The notes under the pieces: generated by a model
Seen by the model: the letters and a program-made list of their open reading frames with translations, nothing else
Databases searched by the model: none
What the model was told of the DNA's origin: nothing
Position numbers and translations under genes: made by a program
Shown here: one piece after another, positions 42,902 to 50,929 of the stretch
Layout: each line of letters opens with the position of its first letter
How positions within the stretch are numbered: position 1 is the first letter of the stretch
From: Myxococcaceae bacterium
GTDB lineage: Bacteria > Myxococcota > Myxococcia > Myxococcales > Myxococcaceae
Assembly: GCA_016926755.1 (NCBI GenBank)
Contig: JAFGNZ010000048.1
Coordinates: forward strand, 1 to 64,000
Direction: 5' to 3'
Length of the DNA: 64,000 nt

Positions 42902-43906
42902 TCAACCGCCGAGCGTCTCCCGGAAGAAGCGCCGGAAGTTCCCCCCGAGGATGCGCTCCACGAGCGGCTCCGGGTGGCGGCGCAGCAGCACCTCGGTGAG
43001 GCGGGGCAGATCCGTCACGTCGCGCATGCCCTTGGGCAGCGCCACCATCCCGTCATAGTCCGAGCCGATTCCGACGCCCTCCTCTCCCATGACCTTCAGC
43101 GCGTGCTCGATGTGGCGGGCGACGTCCTCCAGCGTGTCCCCCCCCAGGTAGACGGGCGCCAGGATGATGCCGACCACCCCGCCTCGGTCCGCGATGCGGC
43201 GGAGCGACTCATCCGAGAGGTTGCGCCACCCGCCCCCCGCGCCTCGCACGCCCGTGTGCGAGGAGAAGAAGCGCACGGAGGGAGTGGCGAAGAGCTCCTC
43301 CAGCGTTCGCTCGGAGGCATGCGCCACATCCACGCTCAGGCCCACGCGCGCCATCTCCGCCACCACCTCATGGCCCAGGGACGTGAGGCCGCGGTTACCC
43401 ATCATCGGAAAGGAGGAGCCCCCCAGCTCGTTGTTGGAGAGGTGGGTGAGGCCCATGAAGCGCACGCCTCGCCGGTGCAGCTCGGCGAGCCGCTCCACGC
43501 GCCCCTCGATGGCATGCCCTCCCTCCACCCCGAGGACGGCGGACAGCCGCCCCTGAGCGAGGTTCTCCTCCAGCATCTCGGCCGTGGTGGTGATGCGCAC
43601 CTGGCCCTCGGAGCGCTGGCAGAACTCCGCGAGCCGATCGATCTGCCACACTGCCCGCGTCCACTCGCTGGAGCGCGCCTCACGGGGCCAGCCACGCCAG
43701 GCCGCGAACACCGGGAAACCACCAATGAAGGGGAAGCCACGGGTGACGAGGGTGAAGCACTGCAGCTTCACCCCGGCCTCGTGCAGCCGGGGGAAGTCCA
43801 CGTGCCCTTGGCTGGAGCGAGCACAGAGGTCGCGGTTCCACATGAGCGAGTCCGCATGACCATCCGCGATGCACCAGCGCCGGTGGAGTTCCTTCACGTC
43901 GCTCAT
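42902..43906 (-). CDS. Membrane dipeptidase (peptidase family M19)
   Basis: A 334-residue dinuclear zinc dipeptidase of the renal dipeptidase family. Metal ligands are visible: HxD in IADGHADSLMW, bridging Glu in VLGVEGGHAIEG, His in GLTHLSNN, His in VDVAHASERT, and Asp in GIGSDYDGM. The C-terminal motif ILGGNFRRFFRETLGG is typical. There is no signal peptide, so it acts in the cytoplasm or is exported in an unknown way. The family splits dipeptides, including those with D-residues. ATG at 43906 was chosen because the family begins there; a longer frame to 43960 exists. It is in line with the downstream Cys-rich lipoprotein gene. Confidence 0.93.
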   Translation of the reverse strand: MSDVKELHRRWCIADGHADSLMWNRDLCARSSQGHVDFPRLHEAGVKLQCFTLVTRGFPFIGGFPVFAAWRGWPREARSSEWTRAVWQIDRLAEFCQRSEGQVRITTTAEMLEENLAQGRLSAVLGVEGGHAIEGRVERLAELHRRGVRFMGLTHLSNNELGGSSFPMMGNRGLTSLGHEVVAEMARVGLSVDVAHASERTLEELFATPSVRFFSSHTGVRGAGGGWRNLSDESLRRIADRGGVVGIILAPVYLGGDTLEDVARHIEHALKVMGEEGVGIGSDYDGMVALPKGMRDVTDLPRLTEVLLRRHPEPLVERILGGNFRRFFRETLGG

Positions 43907-44040
43907 GCAGGCAGTCTCGGGCTTCGCACCCCGGAGGACAAGCCGGACTCCACGGCACACGCCCCTGTACGCTGCTCAGCGAACAAGGACGACGGAGGGC
44001 GCGCCCCAGCTCACCGCCTGGGCGCGCCCGGGCGCGTGCC

Positions 44041-45171
44041 TCACGGGTGCGACTTGCGGGGAATCAGTCCGGGAGGCCTGCTGAGGTTGTCATCCGTTTC
44101 CGGCAGCTGCGCCCCCCCGCCGTGCTGAATGGCCTCCGTGCGGAGCTGGGAGATCTCCTGCGCCGCGGCCCGGGAGCCGTAGCACCGCCCGAACCCACCG
44201 AGGAAATCCCAGAGATCATCACGCATCTCCAGTCCAGACTGGTAGCGCTGGGCGGGATCGCGCTGGAGCGCGCGCATCACGATGGCCCGCATGGGAGCCG
44301 AGAGCCTCTGCGTGGCGCGCGCCACGTGCTCCGGGTGGAAGCGCTCCATGCGCATGGCCATCTCCGGGGCAGGGACCCAGCTCTGCTCCTCGCTCTGTAG
44401 CGCGGCCTGGGTGGCGTTGGGCGCTCCGGCCATGCTCATGGCCTGTTCCACCTCCGGCAGGTCGAGCAGGTGCTTGCCCGTCGTCAGCTCCAGGAGGACC
44501 ACTCCGAGGGAGAAGAGGTCGGAGCGTGCGTCCAGCGGCTGGAGCATGAGGTACTCCGGGGAGGAGTAGGCAATGTCCCCCTTGAGGAGAGGGCCTACCG
44601 TCGCCAGGCGCCCCTCCATCTTCGAGTAGGCGACGGCGAAGTCCGTGAGCTTGACGCGCCCGTGCGAGCCCAGGCGGATGTTCCGCGGGCCGACGTCCCG
44701 GTGGATGATGCCCAGAGGCCGGCCCTGGGCGTCCCGCTGCGTGTGCGCATAGTGGAGGGCATCCGCCACCTCGCCCACGACATAGGCCGAGAACTCTTCG
44801 GACATGGGCTGCGCCCGCATGGCCGTGAAGTTGAGCAGGGCCTCCAGGGAGATGCCCTCCACGTGCTCCATGACGACATAGGGTGAGCCCTCGTGCATGC
44901 GCACCAGGAACATCTGGGCGATGCAGGGGTGGTTGAGCTGGATGATGAGCTTGAATTCCTCCAGGAGCCGGGCGCGCTCGACCGCGTTGGAGGGCTCTCG
45001 CAGGCGTTTGATGATCACCGAACCACCCACGACATCCGCATAACGGCGGCGCGCGAGCAGCACCTCTCCATTGCTCCTGGCCCCCAGGTACCGGATGAGT
45101 TCGTACGAGGTGGCACCGGAGGAGAAGAGGATGACGGGTTTGGACGTGGGACGCTCAGGGGGTGAGGACAT
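44041..45171 (-). CDS. Ser/Thr protein kinase with altered DFG motif
   Basis: A 376-residue kinase without membrane segments. Residues about 20-310 form the kinase domain: ATP lysine in VIIKRLREP, catalytic loop GIIHRDVGPRNI (Lys of HRDxK replaced, as in many myxobacterial kinases with HRDV-P-N), metal loop TDFAVAY in place of DFG, and YSSPEYL for the APE motif. DFG to DFA and the changed catalytic loop make activity uncertain. The C-terminus is polar and probably disordered. AAGGAG eight bases before the ATG at 45171 fixes the start; an upstream GTG at 45195 lacks one. Its promoter region contains the TACC-motif cluster described separately. Confidence 0.88.
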   Translation of the reverse strand: MSSPPERPTSKPVILFSSGATSYELIRYLGARSNGEVLLARRRYADVVGGSVIIKRLREPSNAVERARLLEEFKLIIQLNHPCIAQMFLVRMHEGSPYVVMEHVEGISLEALLNFTAMRAQPMSEEFSAYVVGEVADALHYAHTQRDAQGRPLGIIHRDVGPRNIRLGSHGRVKLTDFAVAYSKMEGRLATVGPLLKGDIAYSSPEYLMLQPLDARSDLFSLGVVLLELTTGKHLLDLPEVEQAMSMAGAPNATQAALQSEEQSWVPAPEMAMRMERFHPEHVARATQRLSAPMRAIVMRALQRDPAQRYQSGLEMRDDLWDFLGGFGRCYGSRAAAQEISQLRTEAIQHGGGAQLPETDDNLSRPPGLIPRKSHP

Positions 45172-45232
45172 CTCGTGCACTCCTTGGATGGGCACGCGAA
45201 TGGCCGCGCGTGTGACGGCGGGAGAGCAGGCC

Positions 45233-45343
45233 TACCTTATAGGTATGGTGTCCGGCATCCTACCAGAAAGCGCCTGCGTCCACGCATCATCCGTGCTGCC
45301 AGGTAGGATTGCCGGGAAGAACCTCATGAGTCACTACCCTACC
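45233..45343. promoter_or_regulatory. Cluster of inverted TACC/GGTA motifs upstream of kinase gene
   Basis: The upstream region of the kinase gene contains a 13-base palindrome TACCT-TAT-AGGTA (45233-45245), then CCGGCATCCTACC (45252-45264), which is matched in reverse by GGTAGGATTGCCGG (45302-45315, one extra base), then CTACCCTACC (45334-45343). Another CCTACC lies at 45365-45370. Read on the minus strand, the first palindrome contains TATAAG, a possible -10 box. Repeated inverted copies suggest a regulator-binding region. Together with the terminator at 45401-45439, this is all that I see in the gap 45172-45448. Confidence 0.45.
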
Positions 45344-45400
45344 AAGGGGGGCAGACATTCGCGGCCCTACCCCGGGGGCATGGCGGCGAACTCCGCGCCG

Positions 45401-45439
45401 GATAAAGAGAAAACGGCCCCCGCCGCAGCGAGAGCCGTT
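45401..45439 (-). terminator. Rho-independent terminator candidate
   Basis: On the minus strand AACGGC (45439-45434) pairs with GCCGTT (45417-45412) across a GC-rich loop, directly followed by TTCTCTTTATC, a T-rich tail. It lies 10 bases beyond the stop of the small ORF at 45449 and would end the lipoprotein operon that reads toward it. Confidence 0.6.
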
Positions 45440-45448
45440 CCCCTCTCC

Positions 45449-45655
45449 TCAGTCCCTGGCCGGACGGCCCTCCTTCTGCGACGCGGCGTTGTCCTGCATC
45501 ACGCGGGTATGGTCGCCCGTCTCGAGCTTCGGCTCGGCGCTGTCGTTGCTGAAAGCCCTCAGCACGAGCCAGTCGCCTGGGGTGGAGCTCATGCGCCGCT
45601 GGGCGACCGTGAGCTCTTCCTGCTCCTCACGCTCGCCGGGCCGCCCGGGCTCCAC
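45449..45655 (-). CDS. Possible small protein, 68 aa
   Basis: An open frame with GTG at 45655, 16 bases after the stop of the upstream CX3CH lipoprotein gene, ending just before a rho-independent terminator. That position supports a real gene. The sequence is hydrophilic (QRRMSSTPGDWLVLRAF, then DHTRVMQDNAASQKEG) with no signal peptide and no known family. An internal ATG at 45592 would give 47 residues. Coding status is uncertain. Confidence 0.35.
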   Translation of the reverse strand: MEPGRPGEREEQEELTVAQRRMSSTPGDWLVLRAFSNDSAEPKLETGDHTRVMQDNAASQKEGRPARD

Positions 45656-45670
45656 GGCCCGACAACCGCT

Positions 45671-46210
45671 TCACCCTCCCCCGTCCGTCCCTCCATCCGG
45701 GGGAGTACCGCCGTCGGTACAGAAGGGCGCTCCACCGGTGGCCCAGCGGCCGATGAGGGCGCGCTCCTGGGGCGTGGGCGCGGGCTGCCCCAGGGGAGGC
45801 ATGTTCTGGAACCTCACGACGCGCAGATCGATGGTGGGGGCCATCTCCAGGGCTCCGACTTGAGTGCCCCCATCCGAGTTGTAGAAGTCCAGCCGGAAGC
45901 CATCGCGACCGCTGTTGGTGGTCTCAGGCCCGTGGCAGTTTGAGAGGCAATAGGTGGCCATGAGGGGCTGGATGTCCGCGCACCAGGTGGGCACGGGGCC
46001 CTGCGGGGGCTCTCCCCCATCCGAGATGTCGGGCAGTCCGAGCACCTCACAGGTGCGGCCTGCTCCCGGGCGCGCCGAGACACACACGTACGAGTCCGGG
46101 CAATCCTCCGCGATCTCGCAGCTCTTCCCGGCGAAGTCGGCCACCGAGACGACGCAGCCCACGACAACCAGGGCCGCGGAGACACACACACTGAAGACGG
46201 CTCTTTTCAT
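45671..46210 (-). CDS. Lipoprotein with cytochrome c-like CX3CH heme motif (copy 2)
   Basis: A 179-residue lipoprotein. The signal ends AALVVVGC; after it comes a Cys-rich stretch (KSCEIAEDCPDSYVCVSARP) and a cytochrome c-like domain: WCADIQPLMATYCLSNCHG holds a C-x3-C-H motif instead of C-x2-C-H, and QNMPPLGQPAPTPQERALIGRWATGGAPFC holds a Met that could be the distal ligand. The C-terminus is a Gly/Asp tail. It would be an outer-surface or periplasmic electron carrier if heme is attached. The start could also be the ATG at 46234, which overlaps the upstream stop (ATGA); 46210 gives a better signal peptide. It is a paralog of the gene at 46234. Confidence 0.82.
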   Translation of the reverse strand: MKRAVFSVCVSAALVVVGCVVSVADFAGKSCEIAEDCPDSYVCVSARPGAGRTCEVLGLPDISDGGEPPQGPVPTWCADIQPLMATYCLSNCHGPETTNSGRDGFRLDFYNSDGGTQVGALEMAPTIDLRVVRFQNMPPLGQPAPTPQERALIGRWATGGAPFCTDGGTPPDGGTDGGG

Positions 46211-46233
46211 GGTGGGCTCGGTTGTCTCCCGCA

Positions 46234-46749
46234 TCAGGGAGTACCCCCGTCACAGAAGGGCGCGCCAACCGCTGCCCACCGGCCCAACAGCGCGCGCTGC
46301 GCATCGGACGGGGATGGGCTGTTCGCCGGAGGCATGGTCCGGATTTCGAAGGCGCGGTACCTGATGCGGCTGGCCATCTCCCTGGCGCCCTTCGGCTGCC
46401 CCGCATCGGGCTCGTAGTAGTCCAGCCGGAAGTCGTTCTGTCCGCTGTTGTTGGTCAGGGGCCCGTGGCAGTTCGCGGTGCAGTACCCATCCAGCACGGG
46501 CTTGATGTCCGCGCAGTACGTGGGCGGCACGCCTGCATCCGTGGGGCCCGCATCCGAGGCAGCCGGGCGCGGTGGGTAGATGATCTCGCAGAAGCGCTGG
46601 CCCTCCGGCCCCACGCAGGCGTAGGACTCGGGACACTCCGCGTCGAGCTGGCACGAGGTGCCCGCGAGCTCGTCCTGCGAGATGAGGCAGCCCGCCGCCG
46701 TCAGCACGGCCACGAGCGAGAGAAAGCCACCTGTCAGCCTTGCGTCCAC
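46234..46749 (-). CDS. Lipoprotein with cytochrome c-like CX3CH heme motif (copy 1)
   Basis: A 171-residue lipoprotein with GTG start and signal SLVAVLTAAGC. Its domain plan equals the next gene: Cys-rich segment (SCQLDAECPESYACVGPEG), spacer, then YCADIKPVLDGYCTANCHGP with a C-x3-C-H motif, and EIRTMPPANSPSPSDAQRALLGRWAAVGAPFC with a candidate Met ligand. The similarity outside the motif shows a tandem duplication. The shared unusual spacing argues that CX3CH is real and kept by selection. It reads from the hypothetical membrane gene upstream (9-base gap) into its paralog. Confidence 0.83.
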   Translation of the reverse strand: MDARLTGGFLSLVAVLTAAGCLISQDELAGTSCQLDAECPESYACVGPEGQRFCEIIYPPRPAASDAGPTDAGVPPTYCADIKPVLDGYCTANCHGPLTNNSGQNDFRLDYYEPDAGQPKGAREMASRIRYRAFEIRTMPPANSPSPSDAQRALLGRWAAVGAPFCDGGTP

Positions 46750-46758
46750 GCGTCCTCT

Positions 46759-47193
46759 TCAGAAGTGGAAGGTGAGACTCGCCGCATCCGCGGCAGGCTC
46801 CGGAAGGAACTCCAGCAACAACCCGTAGGCGAGCGTGAGGCCCGCCACCCCATACATCACGTTCGCGGTGGCGGCGGCGGTGCGAGACCGATCCAGCGCG
46901 GCGCGAGACTCCCGGGCCGTCTCCAGGCTCTCCGCCCGCCGGGCCTCCCCCCGCGCGAAGTAGCTGAACCCCACTCCCCCCAGCAGCAGGACGCCGCCCG
47001 CGACGTAAGCGTAGCGGTGGCCCTGGATGAAGGGCTCCGGGGCGCGGGTGGGAGCATCCAACCCCGCGGGGGCGGCGGGGGCCGGGGCCGGCTTCGAGGC
47101 TGAAGCGGGGGCCTTGGGTTTGGCGGCGGCCGCCGGCAGGGCAAACGTCAACGCCAGGACGGAAGCGGCGATCCGGCTGCTAGCAGTGAGCAT
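46759..47193 (-). CDS. Hypothetical membrane protein, 144 aa
   Basis: The ATG at 47193 starts a signal-peptide-like stretch ([16 protein letters not shown]) followed by an Ala/Pro/Lys-rich segment. Two further hydrophobic segments are present: [20 protein letters not shown] and [19 protein letters not shown], with a charged helix between them. The frame is open to 47262, but the extra residues look non-coding. No family was recognised. It is the first gene of the unit with the CX3CH lipoproteins and is divergent from thiS, with 107 bases between the starts. Confidence 0.7.
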   Translation of the reverse strand: MLTASSRIAASVLALTFALPAAAAKPKAPASASKPAPAPAAPAGLDAPTRAPEPFIQGHRYAYVAGGVLLLGGVGFSYFARGEARRAESLETARESRAALDRSRTAAATANVMYGVAGLTLAYGLLLEFLPEPAADAASLTFHF

Positions 47194-47242
47194 GGGGGTG
47201 AGTATAGCGGGGCATTCCCCCGCAGCAGCAGGTCCGTGCTCG

Positions 47243-47271
47243 TTGACAGGGAGGGTGCGCACTTGTAGTGC
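47243..47271 (+). promoter_or_regulatory. Possible promoter of thi operon
   Basis: TTGACA at 47243-47248 and TAGTGC at 47266-47271 are 17 bases apart, a perfect -35 box with a weak -10 box. It lies 30 bases before the thiS start. No TPP riboswitch consensus was seen between 47194 and 47300. Confidence 0.3.
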
Positions 47272-47300
47272 GTCGGCATCCAGGCAAGGAGCAGCCCACC

Positions 47301-47501
47301 GTGACGGTATGGGTCAACGGAGAAGCGCGCGAGCTGCCCGAGGGCACCACCCTCGCGGCGCTGCTCGAGTTACTGCGCGTAGGAGGACCGGGCGTGGCGG
47401 TGGAGGTGAACGCGGAGGTGGTCCGCCGCGCCAGGCATGCCGAGCACCACCTCCACGCGCAGGATCGCGTGGAGATCGTCACCTTCGTGGGTGGCGGCTA
47501 G
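47301..47501 (+). CDS. thiS: Sulfur carrier protein ThiS
   Basis: A 66-residue ubiquitin-like protein starting with GTG at 47301 after AAGGAG. It opens [15 protein letters not shown] and ends VTFVGGG: the C-terminal Gly-Gly is the site of thiocarboxylation that carries sulfur to ThiG during thiazole formation for thiamine. The stop TAG overlaps the ribosome site of thiG (TAGGAG). Length and ending match the family. Confidence 0.93.
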   Translation: MTVWVNGEARELPEGTTLAALLELLRVGGPGVAVEVNAEVVRRARHAEHHLHAQDRVEIVTFVGGG

Positions 47502-47509
47502 GAGAGCAC

Positions 47510-48291
<782 letters not shown>

Positions 48292-48292
<1 letters not shown>

Positions 48293-48957
48293 TGCCCGCG
48301 CTGCCTCGGCTGATCGTCATCACCGACTGGCGGCTCCCCCGGACGCGGCTGCTCTCGGCCCTGGAGCGGGCGCTGGAGGTGGGCCCCACGGTGGCCGTTC
48401 AGCACCGCCACCCGGACGCGCCCGCGCGCACCTTCCTGGAAGAAGCACGGCTGCTCGCGGCGCTATGCCAGGCACGCGGCAACCCGCTCTTCGTCAATGG
48501 GCGGCTGGACGTGGCGCTCCTGGTAGGCGCGCACCTTCACCTGCCGGCCAGGGGCCCCACGGTGGAGGACGCCCGTCCCTACCTGCCCGCGGGAAGGTGG
48601 GTGAGCGCCGCCGTCCATGACGCGGACGAGGCCCGGCTTGCCCGAGGCGCGGACCTGGCGCTGGTGAGCCCCGTATACGCACCGGGCTCCAAGCCAGGAG
48701 ACAGCCGGGCTCCGCTGGGCCCGGAAGGCTTCCGAGCGCTGGCGGCGGCCCTGCCCTGTCCGGCGTTGGCGCTCGGTGGCATCACCCCCGAGAGGGCCTT
48801 CCTGCTTCCCGAGGCCCATGGGTTCGCGGTCATCTCCGCCATCCTCGAGGCGGAGGATCCGGCCGCCACGGCGCGGGCCCTGCTGGCGGCGGCAACGCGG
48901 GCTGTAGAGCCAGGGGCCCCCCTCCCGCCAGCCTCCCCCCGCCAAGAGAGGGCCTGA
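48292..48957 (+). CDS. ThiE/TenI-family protein, probably TenI-like thiazole tautomerase
   Basis: A 221-residue TIM barrel. GTG start overlaps the thiG stop by one base. True ThiE enzymes bind Mg-pyrophosphate through N-D-R and Q-E-D motifs and an R-E-K stretch. Here these read LFVNGRLDVALL (ND is NG), HLHLPARG (GQED lost) and VQHRHPD (REK lost). The same changes occur in TenI, the thiazole tautomerase, whose blocks VNGHVDVALL and HLPSGG match better. PVYAPGSKPGDSRAPLG and LALGGITPER fit both. I therefore favour TenI, which would complete the thiazole made by ThiG. Automatic annotation would probably call it thiE. Confidence 0.85.
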
Positions 48958-48979
48958 GTCGCGGTATGCTGCCGCCCCC

Positions 48980-50020
48980 GTGAGCTCCCCTACCAGCATC
49001 AAGGACCTGCGCCCGCTCGCCCTCGGCGAGCTCATCGACCGCTCCGCCACCTTCTGGCGGGCCCACCTCAAGCCGCTCTTCATGCTGTGCTTCGGCTTCG
49101 AGCTGATCAACTACATCCTCAGCAAGGGCGTCATCGTCGCCCTGGAGCGCAGCAATGCCCTCTTCCAGGGCCAGGAGGAGCTCCAGTCTCGGATGGAGGG
49201 CGATCCGACGAGCGTACTCGGTGATGTCAGCGTGATGATGCTGGCCTCCATCGGCCTCTGGTTCGTGCTCGTCTGGAGCTACTGGCTCGCGACCCTGGTC
49301 GTCGCCCGGTACGTGGTCCCCATCCAGCTCGGTGAGCCCGCGAGCCCGGCGGAGAGCCTGCGCCGAGGCTTGAGCCGGCTGGGCTCCCTCACCGGCGCCT
49401 ACCTCCTCTCGAACCTCTGGGGCCTCGGCGTCAGCCTGCTGCTGGTGCTCCCCGGCGCCATCCTCGCCGGAGTGGGCGCGCTCATGGGCCGGAGCACCTC
49501 CAGCTCGGGCGTCGCGCTCCTGGGTGTCCTGCTGCTCGCCGGAGGCATGATCCTGGGCCTCCTCGGCGCGCTGGCCGCGCTCCTCTGGTACTTCCTGCGC
49601 TTTGCCCTCCTGGCTCAGGTGTTCGCCATGGAGGATCTGCCCGCCACCCGCGCATTCCGACGCTCGGGAGAGCTCATCTCCGGTCGCGTCCAGCCCGGCT
49701 TCATGGGCCGCGTCAAGGTCCGAGCGATGATCCTCTTCACCGCCATCTTCGGCATCCTCATCGCCGTGAGCTTCACCTTCAGCCTCCCGGCCTGGATCGT
49801 CCGCATGGCCTACGGCCACCTGACCGATCCCTCCGCCGCCGCGACCAACCCCATCCCCCAGCTCCTCCTCGTTCCCGTGGAGCTGTTCCAGGTGGTGGGA
49901 CAGTCCCTCTTCACCCCGCTGGCGCTCGTCTTCTCCGCGATGTTCTACCTGGACATGCGGGTGCGCCGTGAAGGGCTGGATCTCGAACGCCGCCTCGACT
50001 CCCTCCGCCCCGCCGCATGA
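48980..50020 (+). CDS. Multi-pass membrane protein, 346 aa
   Basis: GTG start. The protein has about six to eight membrane segments, e.g. LFMLCFGFELINYIL, MMLASIGLWFVLVWSYWLATLVV, SLLLVLPGAILAGVGAL, LLGVLLLAGGMILGLLGALAALLWYFL and AMILFTAIFGILIAVSFTF. The N-terminal PLALGELIDRSATFWRAHLKP motif and the layout resemble membrane proteins of the glycerophosphodiester-phosphodiesterase membrane-domain or DUF975-like type. Function unknown. It is the first of three tightly linked genes with the DUF4129 and DUF4350 proteins; spacing to the next is 27 bases. Confidence 0.82.
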   Translation: MSSPTSIKDLRPLALGELIDRSATFWRAHLKPLFMLCFGFELINYILSKGVIVALERSNALFQGQEELQSRMEGDPTSVLGDVSVMMLASIGLWFVLVWSYWLATLVVARYVVPIQLGEPASPAESLRRGLSRLGSLTGAYLLSNLWGLGVSLLLVLPGAILAGVGALMGRSTSSSGVALLGVLLLAGGMILGLLGALAALLWYFLRFALLAQVFAMEDLPATRAFRRSGELISGRVQPGFMGRVKVRAMILFTAIFGILIAVSFTFSLPAWIVRMAYGHLTDPSAAATNPIPQLLLVPVELFQVVGQSLFTPLALVFSAMFYLDMRVRREGLDLERRLDSLRPAA

Positions 50021-50047
50021 CGTGGCCCCTCCAGACCTGAGCCCCGC

Positions 50048-50929
50048 GTGCTGACCCTCGCCCTCCCCCTGCTCCTTGCCGTGGTGCCGTGCACCGATCT
50101 GGAGGCGGACCTCCACCTCATCGAGGAGGCCTCGAAGAGCCGTCCCGACGAGCTGCCCTCCCTCATCGAGGATCTCGAGGGGAGCGCCGGAGGAATGCCG
50201 CTGCGCCCTGCCGGCAACCTCCCCGCCGAGCAGCTCGCCAGCGACGTGGCGGCCCGTCTGCGAGCGGCCTGCGAACTCCAGGAGGCGACGGCGCGCTCAC
50301 AGGCCCCTCTGCCCGCGAGTGAGCCGGACCGGCTCCGCTCCATCCTCGACCGGGCCGAGTTCGCCCAGGCCCGCCAGCGCAACACCGATCTCCTCCAGCG
50401 CATCATCCGCCAGCTCGAAGACTGGATCATGCGCCTCTTCCAAGCCCGCGGCGCCGAGGGATACTCCGCCACCGCGCGCGCGGTAGTGCTGGGACTGGCC
50501 CTCGCGGTGTTGCTCGGGGGGCTCTTGCGCTTCCTCCGCTCGCGCCGTCCCGCCGCGGCCCAGCCCTCGTCCAGGGAGGAAACCACCGCGCCGCTCGAGC
50601 TCGACTCCCCACGCGAGCACCTCCAGCGCGCCCAAACAACGCTCGCCTCGGATACCCGCGAAGCCATCCGCCAGGGCTTGCTGGCCCTGCTCTCCACGCT
50701 GGAAGAGCGACAGCTGGCCCGACCCGATCGCGTGAAGACGAACCGCGAGCTCGCCGCCGAGCTGCCAGATCGTGGGGCTCCCGCCCTCCTCGTCCAGGAG
50801 GTGGAGCGGCTGGTGCGCTGGTACGACCGCACCTTCTACTCGCTGTCTCCCGTACCTCCCGAAGAGGCCGCGCGCTTCGTGGCGGACGTGGAGCGCCTGC
50901 ATGCCTCACCGCCGGGAGGGGTGGCATGA
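50048..50929 (+). CDS. DUF4129 domain membrane protein
   Basis: A 293-residue protein starting with GTG and a signal-like segment (LTLALPLLLAVVPC). Residues 15-130 are a helical extracytoplasmic part, one membrane segment follows (VVLGLALAVLLGGLLRFL), and the cytoplasmic end is a DUF4129 domain (about 195-285: REAIRQGLLALLSTLEERQLARPDRVKTNREL, then VQEVERLVRWYDRTFY). Such proteins usually accompany MoxR ATPase and DUF58 genes, but neither is here. Its stop overlaps the next start by 4 bases (ATGA). Confidence 0.83.
   Translation: MLTLALPLLLAVVPCTDLEADLHLIEEASKSRPDELPSLIEDLEGSAGGMPLRPAGNLPAEQLASDVAARLRAACELQEATARSQAPLPASEPDRLRSILDRAEFAQARQRNTDLLQRIIRQLEDWIMRLFQARGAEGYSATARAVVLGLALAVLLGGLLRFLRSRRPAAAQPSSREETTAPLELDSPREHLQRAQTTLASDTREAIRQGLLALLSTLEERQLARPDRVKTNRELAAELPDRGAPALLVQEVERLVRWYDRTFYSLSPVPPEEAARFVADVERLHASPPGGVA

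Noticed and set aside
47194-47300. TPP riboswitch before thiS
   Set aside because: The conserved CTGAGA and ACCTGA-type blocks are not present in the 107-base gap.
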